Source: Aequoribacter sp049615385 (GTDB lineage Bacteria; Pseudomonadota; Gammaproteobacteria; Pseudomonadales; Halieaceae). From it: DNA of 64,000 nucleotides. How positions within the stretch are numbered: the first letter of the stretch is position 1; the number at the start of each line of letters is the position of its first letter. Of this stretch, positions 16,333-25,047 are shown one piece after another. Where the stretch lies: NCBI RefSeq assembly GCF_049615385.1, contig NZ_JBMZFL010000009.1; one strand, 5' to 3'. The position numbers and the translations under genes are program-made. The notes under the pieces were generated by a model. That model saw only the letters and a program-made list of their open reading frames with translations. It ran no database searches and was not told where the DNA came from.

Positions 16333-16935
16333 ATGCAAACGGTAGAGAACCTAGGTTTAATTCCGATGGTGGTGGAGCAAACCTCTCGAGGTGAGCGCTC
16401 TTACGACATCTACTCGCGTCTACTGAAAGAACGCGTCATTTTCGTGGTGGGCCAGGTGGAAGATCATATGGCTAACTTGATTGTGGCGCAGCTTCTGTTC
16501 TTAGAGTCAGAAAATCCCGATAAAGATATTCATCTGTACATCAATAGCCCCGGCGGCTCGGTGACTGCAGGTTTGGCGATATACGACACTATGAAGTTCA
16601 TCAAGCCTGATGTCACCACGACATGTATGGGGCAGGCGGCTTCGATGGGTGCGTTCTTGTTATCGGCCGGTGCGAAAGGTAAGCGTTATTGTTTGCCTAA
16701 CGCGCGAACAATGATTCATCAGCCCAGCGGCGGCGCACAGGGCCAGGCCACGGACATCGATATTCAAGCTAAAGAGATATTGATTATTCGTGAGCGCCTC
16801 AATCGTTTGATGGCGGAACATACGGGTCAGCCTATCGACGTGATCGAGCGTGATACCGAGCGTGATCGCTTCATGAACGCCGAGCAGAGCAAAGAGTATG
16901 GCCTAGTTGACGAGGTCGTCACCTCTCGCACTTGA
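16333..16935 (+). CDS. clpP: ATP-dependent Clp protease proteolytic subunit
   Basis: Serine peptidase that forms the two-ring barrel paired with ClpX or ClpA. The 200-aa protein shows INSPGGSVTAG, the nucleophile S104 in GQAASMGAFLL, and H129 in MIHQPSGG; a conserved Asp near residue 178 completes the triad. It follows tig by 26 bases and is separated from clpX by a 98-bp gap that holds a perfect 11-bp hairpin. Confidence 0.97.
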   Translation: MQTVENLGLIPMVVEQTSRGERSYDIYSRLLKERVIFVVGQVEDHMANLIVAQLLFLESENPDKDIHLYINSPGGSVTAGLAIYDTMKFIKPDVTTTCMGQAASMGAFLLSAGAKGKRYCLPNARTMIHQPSGGAQGQATDIDIQAKEILIIRERLNRLMAEHTGQPIDVIERDTERDRFMNAEQSKEYGLVDEVVTSRT

Positions 16936-16938
16936 TCG

Positions 16939-16967
16939 CTATCTGACACCGAATACGTGTCAGATAG
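16939..16967 (+). other. Perfect 11-bp stem-loop between clpP and clpX
   Basis: CTATCTGACAC pairs perfectly with GTGTCAGATAG around a 7-base loop, beginning two bases after the clpP stop. There is no T run, so it is probably not an intrinsic terminator. It could protect the clpP 3' end or mark a processing site that makes clpP and clpX mRNA levels differ. Confidence 0.5.
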
Positions 16968-17033
16968 ACTTGCAAAACCGACGAAAACCCATCATCGTAC
17001 ATTGAACGACTTGTACACACGCTAGGATAAAGA

Positions 17034-18326
17034 ATGGCGGACAATAAAATGCCCCCAAAAGACGATAACGCAAAGCTTCTGTATTGCTCCTTCTGCGGCA
17101 AGAGCCAGCACGAAGTGAGGAAACTCATAGCGGGGCCTTCGGTATTCATTTGCGATGAATGCGTGGACTTGTGTAACGACATTATCCGCGAAGAAATTCA
17201 AGAAGCTGCCAGCGCGGAATCTAGCGATAAACTGCCGGTGCCCAAAGAGATTAACGCAATTCTTGACGAATATGTGATTGGCCAACAGCGCGCTAAGAAG
17301 GTGCTATCGGTAGCGGTCTATAATCATTACAAACGGTTGCGCCACGGACAGTCGAGCTCCGATTCGGTGGAATTGGGCAAGAGCAACATCCTGTTGGTAG
17401 GGCCGACCGGCAGCGGTAAGACCTTGCTTGCCGAGACCCTAGCGCGATTATTAGATGTGCCCTTTACTATCGCAGACGCGACGACTTTGACTGAAGCGGG
17501 GTACGTGGGCGAAGACGTTGAAAACATCATCCAGAAGCTGCTTCAGAAATGTGACTACGACGTCGAAAAGGCGCAAGTCGGTATCGTCTATATTGATGAG
17601 ATCGATAAAATTAGCCGCAAATCTGACAATCCGTCGATTACTCGCGATGTGTCTGGCGAGGGCGTGCAACAGGCCCTGCTAAAGCTTATCGAGGGCACCG
17701 TTGCATCAGTGCCTCCCCAGGGTGGACGCAAACACCCGCAGCAGGAGTTCCTGCAGGTAGACACCTCCAACATCTTGTTCATATGCGGTGGCGCGTTTGC
17801 CGGTTTGGACAAAGTCATCACCAATCGTTCGGCAAAAGGCGGTATCGGGTTTAATGCCGAGGTGAAGGGTAAAGAGCAAAAGAAAGAGTTTGGCGAGATT
17901 CTTTTCGACTTAGAGCCCGAAGATTTGGTGCATTACGGATTAATCCCCGAGTTTGTGGGTCGTCTTCCCGTGATCGCTACCTTGGAAGAGCTGGATGTCG
18001 AGGCTTTAGTTCAGATCTTGACCGAGCCGAAGAACGCCCTGACTAAACAATACAAACGTTTGTTCGAGATGGAAGGGGTAGAGGTCGACTTCCGTGAAGA
18101 CGGCCTGCAGGCAATCGCGAAGAAAGCGATGGAGCGAAAAACGGGCGCCCGTGGACTGCGGTCGATCTTAGAAGCCGTTTTGCTGGATTCGATGTACAGC
18201 ATTCCCTCGCGTGACGATGTCGTGAAGGTAGTCGTCGACGAGTCGGTCATTAACGGCGACTCTGAGCCTTTGCTGGTCTACCAAAACAATGAACCCGCGC
18301 CCAAGGTTAGCTCGGCCGAGGATTAA
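17034..18326 (+). CDS. clpX: ATP-dependent Clp protease ATP-binding subunit ClpX
   Basis: AAA+ unfoldase that feeds tagged substrates, such as ssrA-tagged proteins, into ClpP. The 430-aa protein starts with a C4 zinc domain (CSFCGKSQHEV then CDECVDLC), followed by Walker A GPTGSGKT, Walker B IVYIDEIDK, and the pore loop in the LTEAGYVGEDVE region. The IGF-type loop that docks on ClpP is expected near residue 270 (GGIGFNAEV). Everything is intact, and it lies in the standard place after clpP. Confidence 0.97.
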   Translation: MADNKMPPKDDNAKLLYCSFCGKSQHEVRKLIAGPSVFICDECVDLCNDIIREEIQEAASAESSDKLPVPKEINAILDEYVIGQQRAKKVLSVAVYNHYKRLRHGQSSSDSVELGKSNILLVGPTGSGKTLLAETLARLLDVPFTIADATTLTEAGYVGEDVENIIQKLLQKCDYDVEKAQVGIVYIDEIDKISRKSDNPSITRDVSGEGVQQALLKLIEGTVASVPPQGGRKHPQQEFLQVDTSNILFICGGAFAGLDKVITNRSAKGGIGFNAEVKGKEQKKEFGEILFDLEPEDLVHYGLIPEFVGRLPVIATLEELDVEALVQILTEPKNALTKQYKRLFEMEGVEVDFREDGLQAIAKKAMERKTGARGLRSILEAVLLDSMYSIPSRDDVVKVVVDESVINGDSEPLLVYQNNEPAPKVSSAED

Positions 18327-18338
18327 TCGTACCTCGCT

Positions 18339-18366
18339 CTTGCATTTTGGCGTAAGGTCCCCAAGT
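18339..18366 (+). promoter_or_regulatory. Candidate heat-shock (sigma-32) promoter for lon
   Basis: CTTGCA (18339-18344), a 14-bp spacer, then CCCCAAGT (18359-18366). The sigma-32 consensus is CTTGAAA, 13-15 bp, CCCCATNT, so both boxes match well at the right distance. It sits about 30 bp before lon, which is a known heat-shock gene in E. coli. Matches were judged by eye. Confidence 0.5.
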
Positions 18367-18399
18367 AATGGGGTATAACAACACCCTCGGAGCGATGCG

Positions 18400-20811
18400 A
18401 TGTCTGTGTCTGACACTTTAACCCTGCCTTTGTTACCGCTGCGCGATGTCGTGGTTTATCCGCACATGGTCTTGCCATTGTTCGTAGGCCGCGAGCGGTC
18501 CATTCAAGCGCTTGAGCATGCTATGAACAACGGCAAGCAAGTGCTCTTGGTCGCTCAGCGTGACTCGAACAAAGACGATCCCTCGCAAGAAGACCTGTTT
18601 TCTGTCGGAACTGTCGCGACAATTTTACAGTTGCTAAAGCTGCCTGATGGGACGATTAAAGTGCTGGTCGAGGGTGATTTTCGTGCCGCGCTGTCGGATG
18701 TAGCTGACACTGAAGGTTACACCACAGCGACTTGTCGAGAGATCGCGAGCGAGGAGCCTGAGGATACAGAGGCACAAGGGTTAAATAAATCGACCTCGGA
18801 GTTGTTCGAAAAATACGTTAACACCAGCAAAAAAGTGCCATCCGAAGTGTTGTCATCGCTGGTCGGTATCGAGGAGCCTGGGCGTTTAATCGATACCATT
18901 GCCGCACATCTCGTAGTCCCTATCGAGGAAAAGCAGGCGTTGCTGGAGTTGGCCTCTGTAACTCAGCGTGCCGCCCATCTGATGGGCCTTATGGACGCGG
19001 AGCTCGATCTGTTTCAGGTGGAAAAACGCATTCGTGGTCGCGTAAAAAAGCAGATGGAAAAGTCTCAGCGCGAGTACTATTTAAACGAGCAAATGAAGGC
19101 TATTCAAAAAGAGTTGGGGGATTTAGATGATGCGCCCAACGAGATGGAAGAAATTCAGAAAAAAATCAAAGATGCTCGCATGCCAGAAGAGGCTCAAGCC
19201 AAGGTTGATGCCGAGCTTTCTAAGCTCAAAATGATGTCTCCGATGTCGGCCGAAGCCTCGGTTGTTCGAGGGTACATCGACTGGATGGTCAGTGTGCCAT
19301 GGTCGAAGCGGAGCAAAGTCAAGCACGATCTCAAGCGCGCTCAAGCCGTACTGGACTCCGATCATTATGGGCTCGAGGAAGTCAAAGACCGAATCTTGGA
19401 ATATTTAGCAGTGCAAAAGCGAGTGCGCAAGGTCAAAGGACCTGTGCTGTGTTTGGTTGGGCCGCCAGGGGTAGGTAAGACGTCCTTGGGTGAATCGGTT
19501 GCGCGCGCCACGAATCGAAAGTTCGTACGTATGGCGTTAGGTGGCGTTCGAGACGAGGCGGAAATTCGTGGGCATCGCCGCACGTATATTGGGTCAATGC
19601 CCGGTAAGCTGCTGCAAAAAATGGCGAAGGCTGGGGTTAAGAACCCGCTGTTTCTGCTCGATGAAATCGATAAAATGGGAATGGATCACCGAGGCGATCC
19701 AGCGTCAGCGATGCTCGAGGTGTTGGATCCAGAGCAAAATCACGCCTTTAATGACCACTATCTGGAAGTGGACTACGACTTGTCAGACGTCATGTTTGTG
19801 TGCACTTCTAACAGCATGAACATTCCGGGGCCGTTGCTTGACCGCATGGAAGTCATTCGCATTCCCGGATACACCGAGGATGAGAAGCTGAACATTGCGC
19901 AGCGCTATTTGATTCCGAAACAGTTAAAGGTGAACGGCCTCAAAGTGGGTGAGGTCGAGATGTCAGAGGGTGCCGTGTTGGCTATGATCCGGTACTACAC
20001 CCGCGAAGCGGGGGTTCGAGCGCTTGAACGTGAAATTGCCAAACTAGCACGCAAGATTGTTAAGTCACATGCTCTAGGCCTCCATAAAGGTGCGCAACAC
20101 GTAACGGAGGAAGACCTCGAGACCTTGTTGGGCGTTCGCAAGTACAACTACGGCGTCGCCGATGAAGAGAACAAAATTGGTCAGGTTACGGGGCTGGCCT
20201 GGACCTCGGTGGGTGGTGAACTACTTACCATTGAAGCAATGGCAGTGCCCGGTAAGGGCAGACATGTGAAAACGGGGTCCCTGGGTGACGTGATGCAAGA
20301 GTCCATCGCCGCCGCCACAACGGTGGTGCGTAGCCGAGCACAAGGTTTAGGCATTCCCGCGACCTATTACGATAAGCACGATCTGCATATCCATGTGCCC
20401 GAGGGTGCTACCCCGAAGGACGGCCCAAGTGCCGGTATCGCAATGTGCACCGCTTTAGTGTCCGTTGCAACGAGCATCCCTGTTCGCGCCGATGTAGCAA
20501 TGACGGGCGAAATCACCCTGCGCGGTGAAGTTCTGCCCATCGGTGGTCTCAAAGAGAAGCTGTTGGCGGCTCGGCGGGGAGGCATCAAGACCGTGATCAT
20601 TCCTGCGGAAAATGAGAGAAATCTGCAAGAAGTACCTGATAATATTAAAGAAAGTTTAAATATCCACTGTGTGAAGTGGGTTGATGAAGTTCTTGACTTA
20701 GCATTGGAGCGCCGTCCAGAACCTCTGACTGATGAGGCCTTCTTAGACTCAGTTGCGCAGCAGGTGCAAGATGAAAAAGCGTCAAATGAGGAGAGAATTA
20801 AGCCTCATTAG
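18400..20811 (+). CDS. lon: ATP-dependent protease Lon
   Basis: Hexameric AAA+ serine protease that degrades damaged and short-lived regulatory proteins. The 803-aa protein has an N-terminal LON substrate-binding domain (LPLLPLRDVVVYPHMV), a coiled-coil linker, Walker A GPPGVGKTS, Walker B LFLLDEIDKMG, and a C-terminal protease domain with the catalytic Ser in PKDGPSAG and the Lys partner in GGLKEKLLAA. Length fits the usual 780-810. A sigma-32-like promoter lies just upstream, and hupB follows after 216 bp with its own promoters. Confidence 0.97.
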   Translation: MSVSDTLTLPLLPLRDVVVYPHMVLPLFVGRERSIQALEHAMNNGKQVLLVAQRDSNKDDPSQEDLFSVGTVATILQLLKLPDGTIKVLVEGDFRAALSDVADTEGYTTATCREIASEEPEDTEAQGLNKSTSELFEKYVNTSKKVPSEVLSSLVGIEEPGRLIDTIAAHLVVPIEEKQALLELASVTQRAAHLMGLMDAELDLFQVEKRIRGRVKKQMEKSQREYYLNEQMKAIQKELGDLDDAPNEMEEIQKKIKDARMPEEAQAKVDAELSKLKMMSPMSAEASVVRGYIDWMVSVPWSKRSKVKHDLKRAQAVLDSDHYGLEEVKDRILEYLAVQKRVRKVKGPVLCLVGPPGVGKTSLGESVARATNRKFVRMALGGVRDEAEIRGHRRTYIGSMPGKLLQKMAKAGVKNPLFLLDEIDKMGMDHRGDPASAMLEVLDPEQNHAFNDHYLEVDYDLSDVMFVCTSNSMNIPGPLLDRMEVIRIPGYTEDEKLNIAQRYLIPKQLKVNGLKVGEVEMSEGAVLAMIRYYTREAGVRALEREIAKLARKIVKSHALGLHKGAQHVTEEDLETLLGVRKYNYGVADEENKIGQVTGLAWTSVGGELLTIEAMAVPGKGRHVKTGSLGDVMQESIAAATTVVRSRAQGLGIPATYYDKHDLHIHVPEGATPKDGPSAGIAMCTALVSVATSIPVRADVAMTGEITLRGEVLPIGGLKEKLLAARRGGIKTVIIPAENERNLQEVPDNIKESLNIHCVKWVDEVLDLALERRPEPLTDEAFLDSVAQQVQDEKASNEERIKPH

Positions 20812-20821
20812 CAGATCTTTG

Positions 20822-20849
20822 TTGACCCTGCTTAAGAAGCTGGTATAAA
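20822..20849 (+). promoter_or_regulatory. Strong sigma-70 promoter (distal) for hupB
   Basis: TTGACC (20822-20827) and TATAAA (20844-20849) with a 16-bp spacer, just past the lon stop. A 7-bp hairpin (AGGAAAG/CTTTCCT, 20873-20892) followed by GGGTTTT lies in the resulting leader. It may slow or partly terminate transcripts from lon or from this promoter. Confidence 0.55.
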
Positions 20850-20941
20850 GTCGAGCTGTGTTTAACACAAGCAGGAAAGCCGCGTCTTTCCTGGGTTTTA
20901 AGAATTTAGCAAGTGTTATTTTGACCTAGGCAGTTTGCCAA

Positions 20942-20970
20942 TTGACACGTCAAAAAGCGCAAGCTAGCGT
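20942..20970 (+). promoter_or_regulatory. Proximal candidate promoter for hupB
   Basis: A perfect TTGACA (20942-20947) is followed after 17 bp by TAGCGT (20965-20970), a weak -10. The start would lie near 20977, about 50 nt before the hupB GTG. Several promoters for hupB are normal in enterics, where growth phase changes their use. Confidence 0.45.
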
Positions 20971-21027
20971 GATTACGGCGACCTGTTTTGGGGCCGTTAC
21001 TTTGAAGCAATCCATAAGGGGAACAGC

Positions 21028-21303
21028 GTGAATAAAAGTGAATTAATCGATGCCATCGCAGCATCAGCAGACATCTCTAAAGCATCAGCAGGTCGTGCGC
21101 TAGACGCGGTTGTTGATTCTATTACGGGTGCCTTGCAAAAAGGTGACTCAGTTTCTTTGGTCGGCTTTGGCACCTTCCAAGTTAAGCCTCGTGCAGCTCG
21201 TACAGGTCGTAACCCACAGACTGGTGCGGAAATTCAGATTGCAGCGGCCAACGTTCCTGGTTTTAAAGCGGGTAAAGCTTTAAAAGACGCTGTAAATAGC
21301 TAG
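21028..21303 (+). CDS. hupB: Nucleoid protein HU-beta
   Basis: A 91-aa histone-like protein that binds and bends DNA without sequence preference. It has the HU signature GFGTFQVKPRAARTGRNPQTG, including the beta-arm whose tip Pro intercalates into DNA. Translation starts at GTG with AAGGGGAA upstream. Position after lon and before ppiD identifies it as the hupB orthologue rather than an IHF subunit. A strong terminator closes the unit. Confidence 0.96.
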   Translation: MNKSELIDAIAASADISKASAGRALDAVVDSITGALQKGDSVSLVGFGTFQVKPRAARTGRNPQTGAEIQIAAANVPGFKAGKALKDAVNS

Positions 21304-21375
21304 TAACACCCCCTGCAAGCTTGGTATCCTACGCGCCTTCAGCGACGTGTGCGCTAAGCTTGTATGTGTTTAGAC

Positions 21376-21405
21376 AAAAGCGCACTTACAAGTGCGCTTT
21401 TTTTT
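21376..21405 (+). terminator. Terminator of hupB
   Basis: AAAAGCGCACTT pairs with AAGTGCGCTTTT around a very short loop, and the stem runs into a tract of nine or more T. It ends 20 bp before the ppiD start, which therefore needs its own promoter or read-through. Confidence 0.85.
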
Positions 21406-21425
21406 GCTAATCGGATCAAAAAGTC

Positions 21426-23300
21426 ATGCTTCAAGATATTAGAAATAGTACGCAAGGCCCTGTTTTTAAAGTAATTGTGGGTTTGATCGTCCTATCCTTT
21501 GCGCTGTTTGGTGTGGAGTCCATCCTACTGGGTGGCAGTGATGACTCTGTTGCCCTTGTTAATGGCGATAAAATACGCGCGGTGGAAGTGCAACAGGCCG
21601 CGAACCGACAGAAACAGCAGATAGCATCAATGTTGGGAGAAAATTTTGATCCCAGTCTAATCGATGATGCACAGCTGTCTGCTCGGGCATTGGAAGGGCT
21701 TGTCGGTAATAAACTTCAGCAGCAATGGGCTGAGTCGCTCGGTTTGACCGCATCAGATGTGCAACTGGGTGCTCAAGTCGCCGCAATACCTGCCTTTCAG
21801 ATAGACGGTAAATTTTCTGCTGAGCTCTACAAGCAATCGCTGGCAGCAGCGGGATTTACGCCGTTAACGTTCCGCGAAGCTCTTCGAGTTGACGAAATAG
21901 TCAAACAGCTCAATGGTGGCTTGTTGGCGTCCGAGTTCGTGACAGCCGCCGAAGCCCAGGCTTTAGCGCGAGTCAATGGCGAGACACGGAGTGTGCGCTA
22001 CGCCAAGGTTGCTGGGGATCGTTTTCAAAATACTGTCGAAATCACTCAAAGCCAGATTCAAGCATACTATGATTCGAATGCGACTCAGTTCGTTTCAGAA
22101 GAGGCAGTGGTGCTTGATTACATCATGTTGCGCGCCGATGATTTTGTGGAGCCTGTCGCTGAGGCAGATCTCAGGGCAGCCTATGAGCAGGAAATTTCGA
22201 GCTATGCGTATCAGAATGAGGCTCGCGTTTCACATATTCTGTTGATACAAGGGGATGACGAAGCCGATGAGGCGTACGCGCAGCGGATACAATCGGCTCA
22301 AGCAGCTCTAACCGACGGCGAAGCGTTTAGCGTCGTGGCAGAGCGTTTATCCGATGATATTGGCTCAAGCAGTGACGGTGGCGATCTTGGGTACACCGCC
22401 GGAGACGTATTTCCAGCCGAGATGGAGGAAGCCATCAAAGGACTGGAGATCAATCAAGTTTCGGGCCCTGTACTTACGGATGCGGGTACACACTTGATTA
22501 CTGTGACTGACCGTCGGTCGTCTGAACCTCCGAGTTTTGTGGAGATGCGTTCGGAACTGGAGGCGAATCTAAGCCAGGCAGATGCTCAGCGACGTTTGGT
22601 GTCACAAGTCGAAGCCTTGAAGGACTTAACCTACACTGCAACAGACTTACGAGAACCTGCGCAAACTCTTGGTTTAGAGGTTATCCGATCGGCGCCAATA
22701 ACACGCCGTGGCGGTAATGGTGTGCTGGGTGACGATCGCGTAATCACGGCGGCGTTCTCTGATCTTGTGATCGAGGAAGGCTGGAGCGAAGTGATCGAAG
22801 TATCCGAGAATGAATTTGTCGCTCTCAAGCTTGTCGAGCATCAGCCCTCTGCACCACAATCAGTAGACCAAGTGAGCGATCGAATTGTGAGTGTCCTCAC
22901 TGCTCAGGCAGAGGAGGAAGCATTGCGCGCATTTGGAAATGAGCTGCTGGATCAGTTGGCGGACGGTCGCACCGTCGAGGAAGTAGCGCAAGAGCAAAAC
23001 CTAGAGTGGCAGGTTGCGCTGCAGTCTCGACGCGGCAGTGCGGATATCCCGCGTGAATGGCAAGCCAATATTTTTGCTGAGTCTTCCACTGGTTTGCCCA
23101 GACGAAACTTTGCGGTGGGCGACAACGGTGATGCACTTTTATACGAAGTTTTCGCCGTGCAGGCTGGGGACGAACAAGCTCTGCCTGAAAACCTATTTGC
23201 GGCGATGAAAAGTCGCCAATTGCGCGGACTGCAAACCGCTTTGCAGCGAGGTCTGTCAGAGACACTTCGTGACAATGCCGATATCGAAATTTATCAGTAA
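21426..23300 (+). CDS. ppiD: Periplasmic chaperone PpiD
   Basis: Inner-membrane-anchored folding factor near the Sec translocon that helps outer-membrane and periplasmic proteins. The 624-aa protein has one N-terminal membrane helix (VFKVIVGLIVLSFALFGVES), a SurA_N-like chaperone region, a parvulin PPIC domain near residues 265-365 (ARVSHILLI, then SSSDGGDLGYTAGDVFP), and a long SurA-like C-terminal part. The lon-hupB-ppiD order is the usual gammaproteobacterial one. Confidence 0.94.
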   Translation: MLQDIRNSTQGPVFKVIVGLIVLSFALFGVESILLGGSDDSVALVNGDKIRAVEVQQAANRQKQQIASMLGENFDPSLIDDAQLSARALEGLVGNKLQQQWAESLGLTASDVQLGAQVAAIPAFQIDGKFSAELYKQSLAAAGFTPLTFREALRVDEIVKQLNGGLLASEFVTAAEAQALARVNGETRSVRYAKVAGDRFQNTVEITQSQIQAYYDSNATQFVSEEAVVLDYIMLRADDFVEPVAEADLRAAYEQEISSYAYQNEARVSHILLIQGDDEADEAYAQRIQSAQAALTDGEAFSVVAERLSDDIGSSSDGGDLGYTAGDVFPAEMEEAIKGLEINQVSGPVLTDAGTHLITVTDRRSSEPPSFVEMRSELEANLSQADAQRRLVSQVEALKDLTYTATDLREPAQTLGLEVIRSAPITRRGGNGVLGDDRVITAAFSDLVIEEGWSEVIEVSENEFVALKLVEHQPSAPQSVDQVSDRIVSVLTAQAEEEALRAFGNELLDQLADGRTVEEVAQEQNLEWQVALQSRRGSADIPREWQANIFAESSTGLPRRNFAVGDNGDALLYEVFAVQAGDEQALPENLFAAMKSRQLRGLQTALQRGLSETLRDNADIEIYQ

Positions 23301-23317
23301 AGTGAGGATCTGGCTTT

Positions 23318-24505
23318 ATGCCTTTTAAATTGTTAACCCTAAACGCTATTTCCGTTAAGGGCTTAGACCGCGTACCACGTGACAGTTACGAAATCGCTAG
23401 TGAATTTAGTTCACCAGACGCGATTTTGTTGCGCAGCCACAAATTGCAGCCAGCAGAGATCGCACAATCTGTCCTGGCTATCGGCCGTGCAGGGGCGGGC
23501 ACCAACAATATTCCCATCGACTACTGCTCGTCGAAAGGTATTCCGGTATTCAACTCCCCCGGCGCTAATGCCAATGCGGTTAAAGAGCTAGTTGCGGCAG
23601 GTTTGCTGTTGGGTTCAAGAGGCATTGTAGAGGGGGTTCAGTGGGTCAATACCCTAACGGATCACAATGACAAAGCCGCACTGAACACCTTGCTCGAGGC
23701 ACAGAAAAAACTGTTCAAAGGGTCAGAAATACAGGGCCGTACACTGGGTGTTGTTGGACTGGGCGCGATCGGGTCCTTGGTTGCCGATATGGCCTTGCAG
23801 CTTGGTATGAACGTTGTTGGCTATGATCCAGCGCTGTCGGTTGAAGCTGCATGGCGTCTCAGCAGTCAGGTTCAGCGGGCTGAGAATCTGTCGAGCTTAT
23901 TCGCACGCAGCGACTTTATTACCCTGCATTTGCCTGTGTTGGATTCTACTCGAGATTTGGTGAATGCCGAGCTGCTTGGCGCGGTCAAACCGGGTACCAA
24001 ATTGCTTAATTTTGCACGACAAGAGATTGTGCACGAAGAGTCTTTGATTGCGGCTTTAGAGAGTGGCAATCTAGCAGCGTATATTGCAGATTTCCCGACC
24101 CCTGCACTCATTGGTCGAAAAGACGTTATTCTAATGCCTCACATCGGCGCATCTACCGATGAGGCAGAAGATAACTGTGCAATCATGGCCGCCGAGCAGC
24201 TTAAAGACTTCCTAGAAAACGGCAATATTAAAAACTCGGTCAACTTCCCATCGCTGAGCCTTGAGCGTACTGCGGGTTGCCGTATTTCGGTAACCAATAA
24301 CAATGTGCCTAAAATTCTGGGTAGTGTGCTATCGGTCTTGGCCGATGCTGACATTAATGTCGCCGACATGCTCAACAAAAGCCGCGGCGAGTTGGCATAC
24401 AATTTGATTGACGTCGAAGCCTGTCCTGATGAGGCGACTCTTGCTCGGATTCAGTCAATAGAAGGCGTGGTGAACGTCCGATTGATTGGGCCTCCACGCG
24501 CCTAG
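23318..24505 (+). CDS. serA: D-3-phosphoglycerate dehydrogenase
   Basis: First step of serine synthesis: oxidises 3-phosphoglycerate with NAD. The 395-aa protein has the NAD-binding GLGAIGSLVADMA, the substrate Arg region GRAGAGTNNI, the second catalytic Arg in NFARQEIVHEE, and the catalytic His in LMPHIGASTDEAE. The last 75 residues form one ACT domain, the usual site for serine feedback. The family loop is usually ARG or ARE; here it is ARQ. The protein lacks the extra intervening domain of the longest SerA types. Confidence 0.92.
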   Translation: MPFKLLTLNAISVKGLDRVPRDSYEIASEFSSPDAILLRSHKLQPAEIAQSVLAIGRAGAGTNNIPIDYCSSKGIPVFNSPGANANAVKELVAAGLLLGSRGIVEGVQWVNTLTDHNDKAALNTLLEAQKKLFKGSEIQGRTLGVVGLGAIGSLVADMALQLGMNVVGYDPALSVEAAWRLSSQVQRAENLSSLFARSDFITLHLPVLDSTRDLVNAELLGAVKPGTKLLNFARQEIVHEESLIAALESGNLAAYIADFPTPALIGRKDVILMPHIGASTDEAEDNCAIMAAEQLKDFLENGNIKNSVNFPSLSLERTAGCRISVTNNNVPKILGSVLSVLADADINVADMLNKSRGELAYNLIDVEACPDEATLARIQSIEGVVNVRLIGPPRA

Positions 24506-24507
24506 CA

Positions 24508-25029
24508 ATGAGCGACTTCTATCAACGCATTGAAGGGCAGGTGGGCAGCGAGAGCCTGCCGCCCCTCGATCGTTGGTCTCCAGACCTGTCGGGTGATATC
24601 GATATTCGCATCGACTCTCAAGGCAGGTGGTTCCACGATGGCAGGCCAATCGAGCGTGCCTCTTTGGTCGCACTGTTTGCGCGTATCCTGAGGCGCGAAG
24701 CCGATGGGCATTACTACTTACTCACACCTTACGAAAAGTGGCGCATTCAAGTTGAGGAGCATCCCCTCAGAATTATTGCGGTAGAGCAGGTTGCGGATAG
24801 GGGTTCGGAGTGTATTGTCGTCGTTGCGAATAACAGTGTCCGCTATGCCATATCTTCCAAGCACCCAATGTGCTTGTGTCCAAACGATGAAGGGGCTTTT
24901 GTGCAGCTAGATCACGGAATAACGGCCAAGCTGGACCGACCTGCATGGTATCAGTTGTGCGAATGGGTTCAGAGTGACGAACAGGGTTTGTATCTTGCCA
25001 GTGCGGGAGAAACGTTCCGCCTGAGTTAA
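24508..25029 (+). CDS. DUF1285 family protein
   Basis: A 173-aa cytoplasmic protein of the DUF1285 family, recognised by GRWFHDGRPIERASLVALFARILRR-type spacing and DGHYYLLTPYEKWRIQVE. Solved family members have two beta-rich lobes, but no reaction is established. It begins two bases after the serA stop, so the two are cotranscribed. It converges on etfQO with an 18-bp gap. A regulatory or metabolite-binding role is only a guess. Confidence 0.85.
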   Translation: MSDFYQRIEGQVGSESLPPLDRWSPDLSGDIDIRIDSQGRWFHDGRPIERASLVALFARILRREADGHYYLLTPYEKWRIQVEEHPLRIIAVEQVADRGSECIVVVANNSVRYAISSKHPMCLCPNDEGAFVQLDHGITAKLDRPAWYQLCEWVQSDEQGLYLASAGETFRLS

Positions 25030-25047
25030 CAGGCGGAACTGACATGC

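Noticed and set aside
20873..20892. Terminator of lon
   Set aside because: The 7-bp stem is followed only by GGGTTTT and lies downstream of a good promoter; it may be a leader hairpin, so it is not listed as a terminator.
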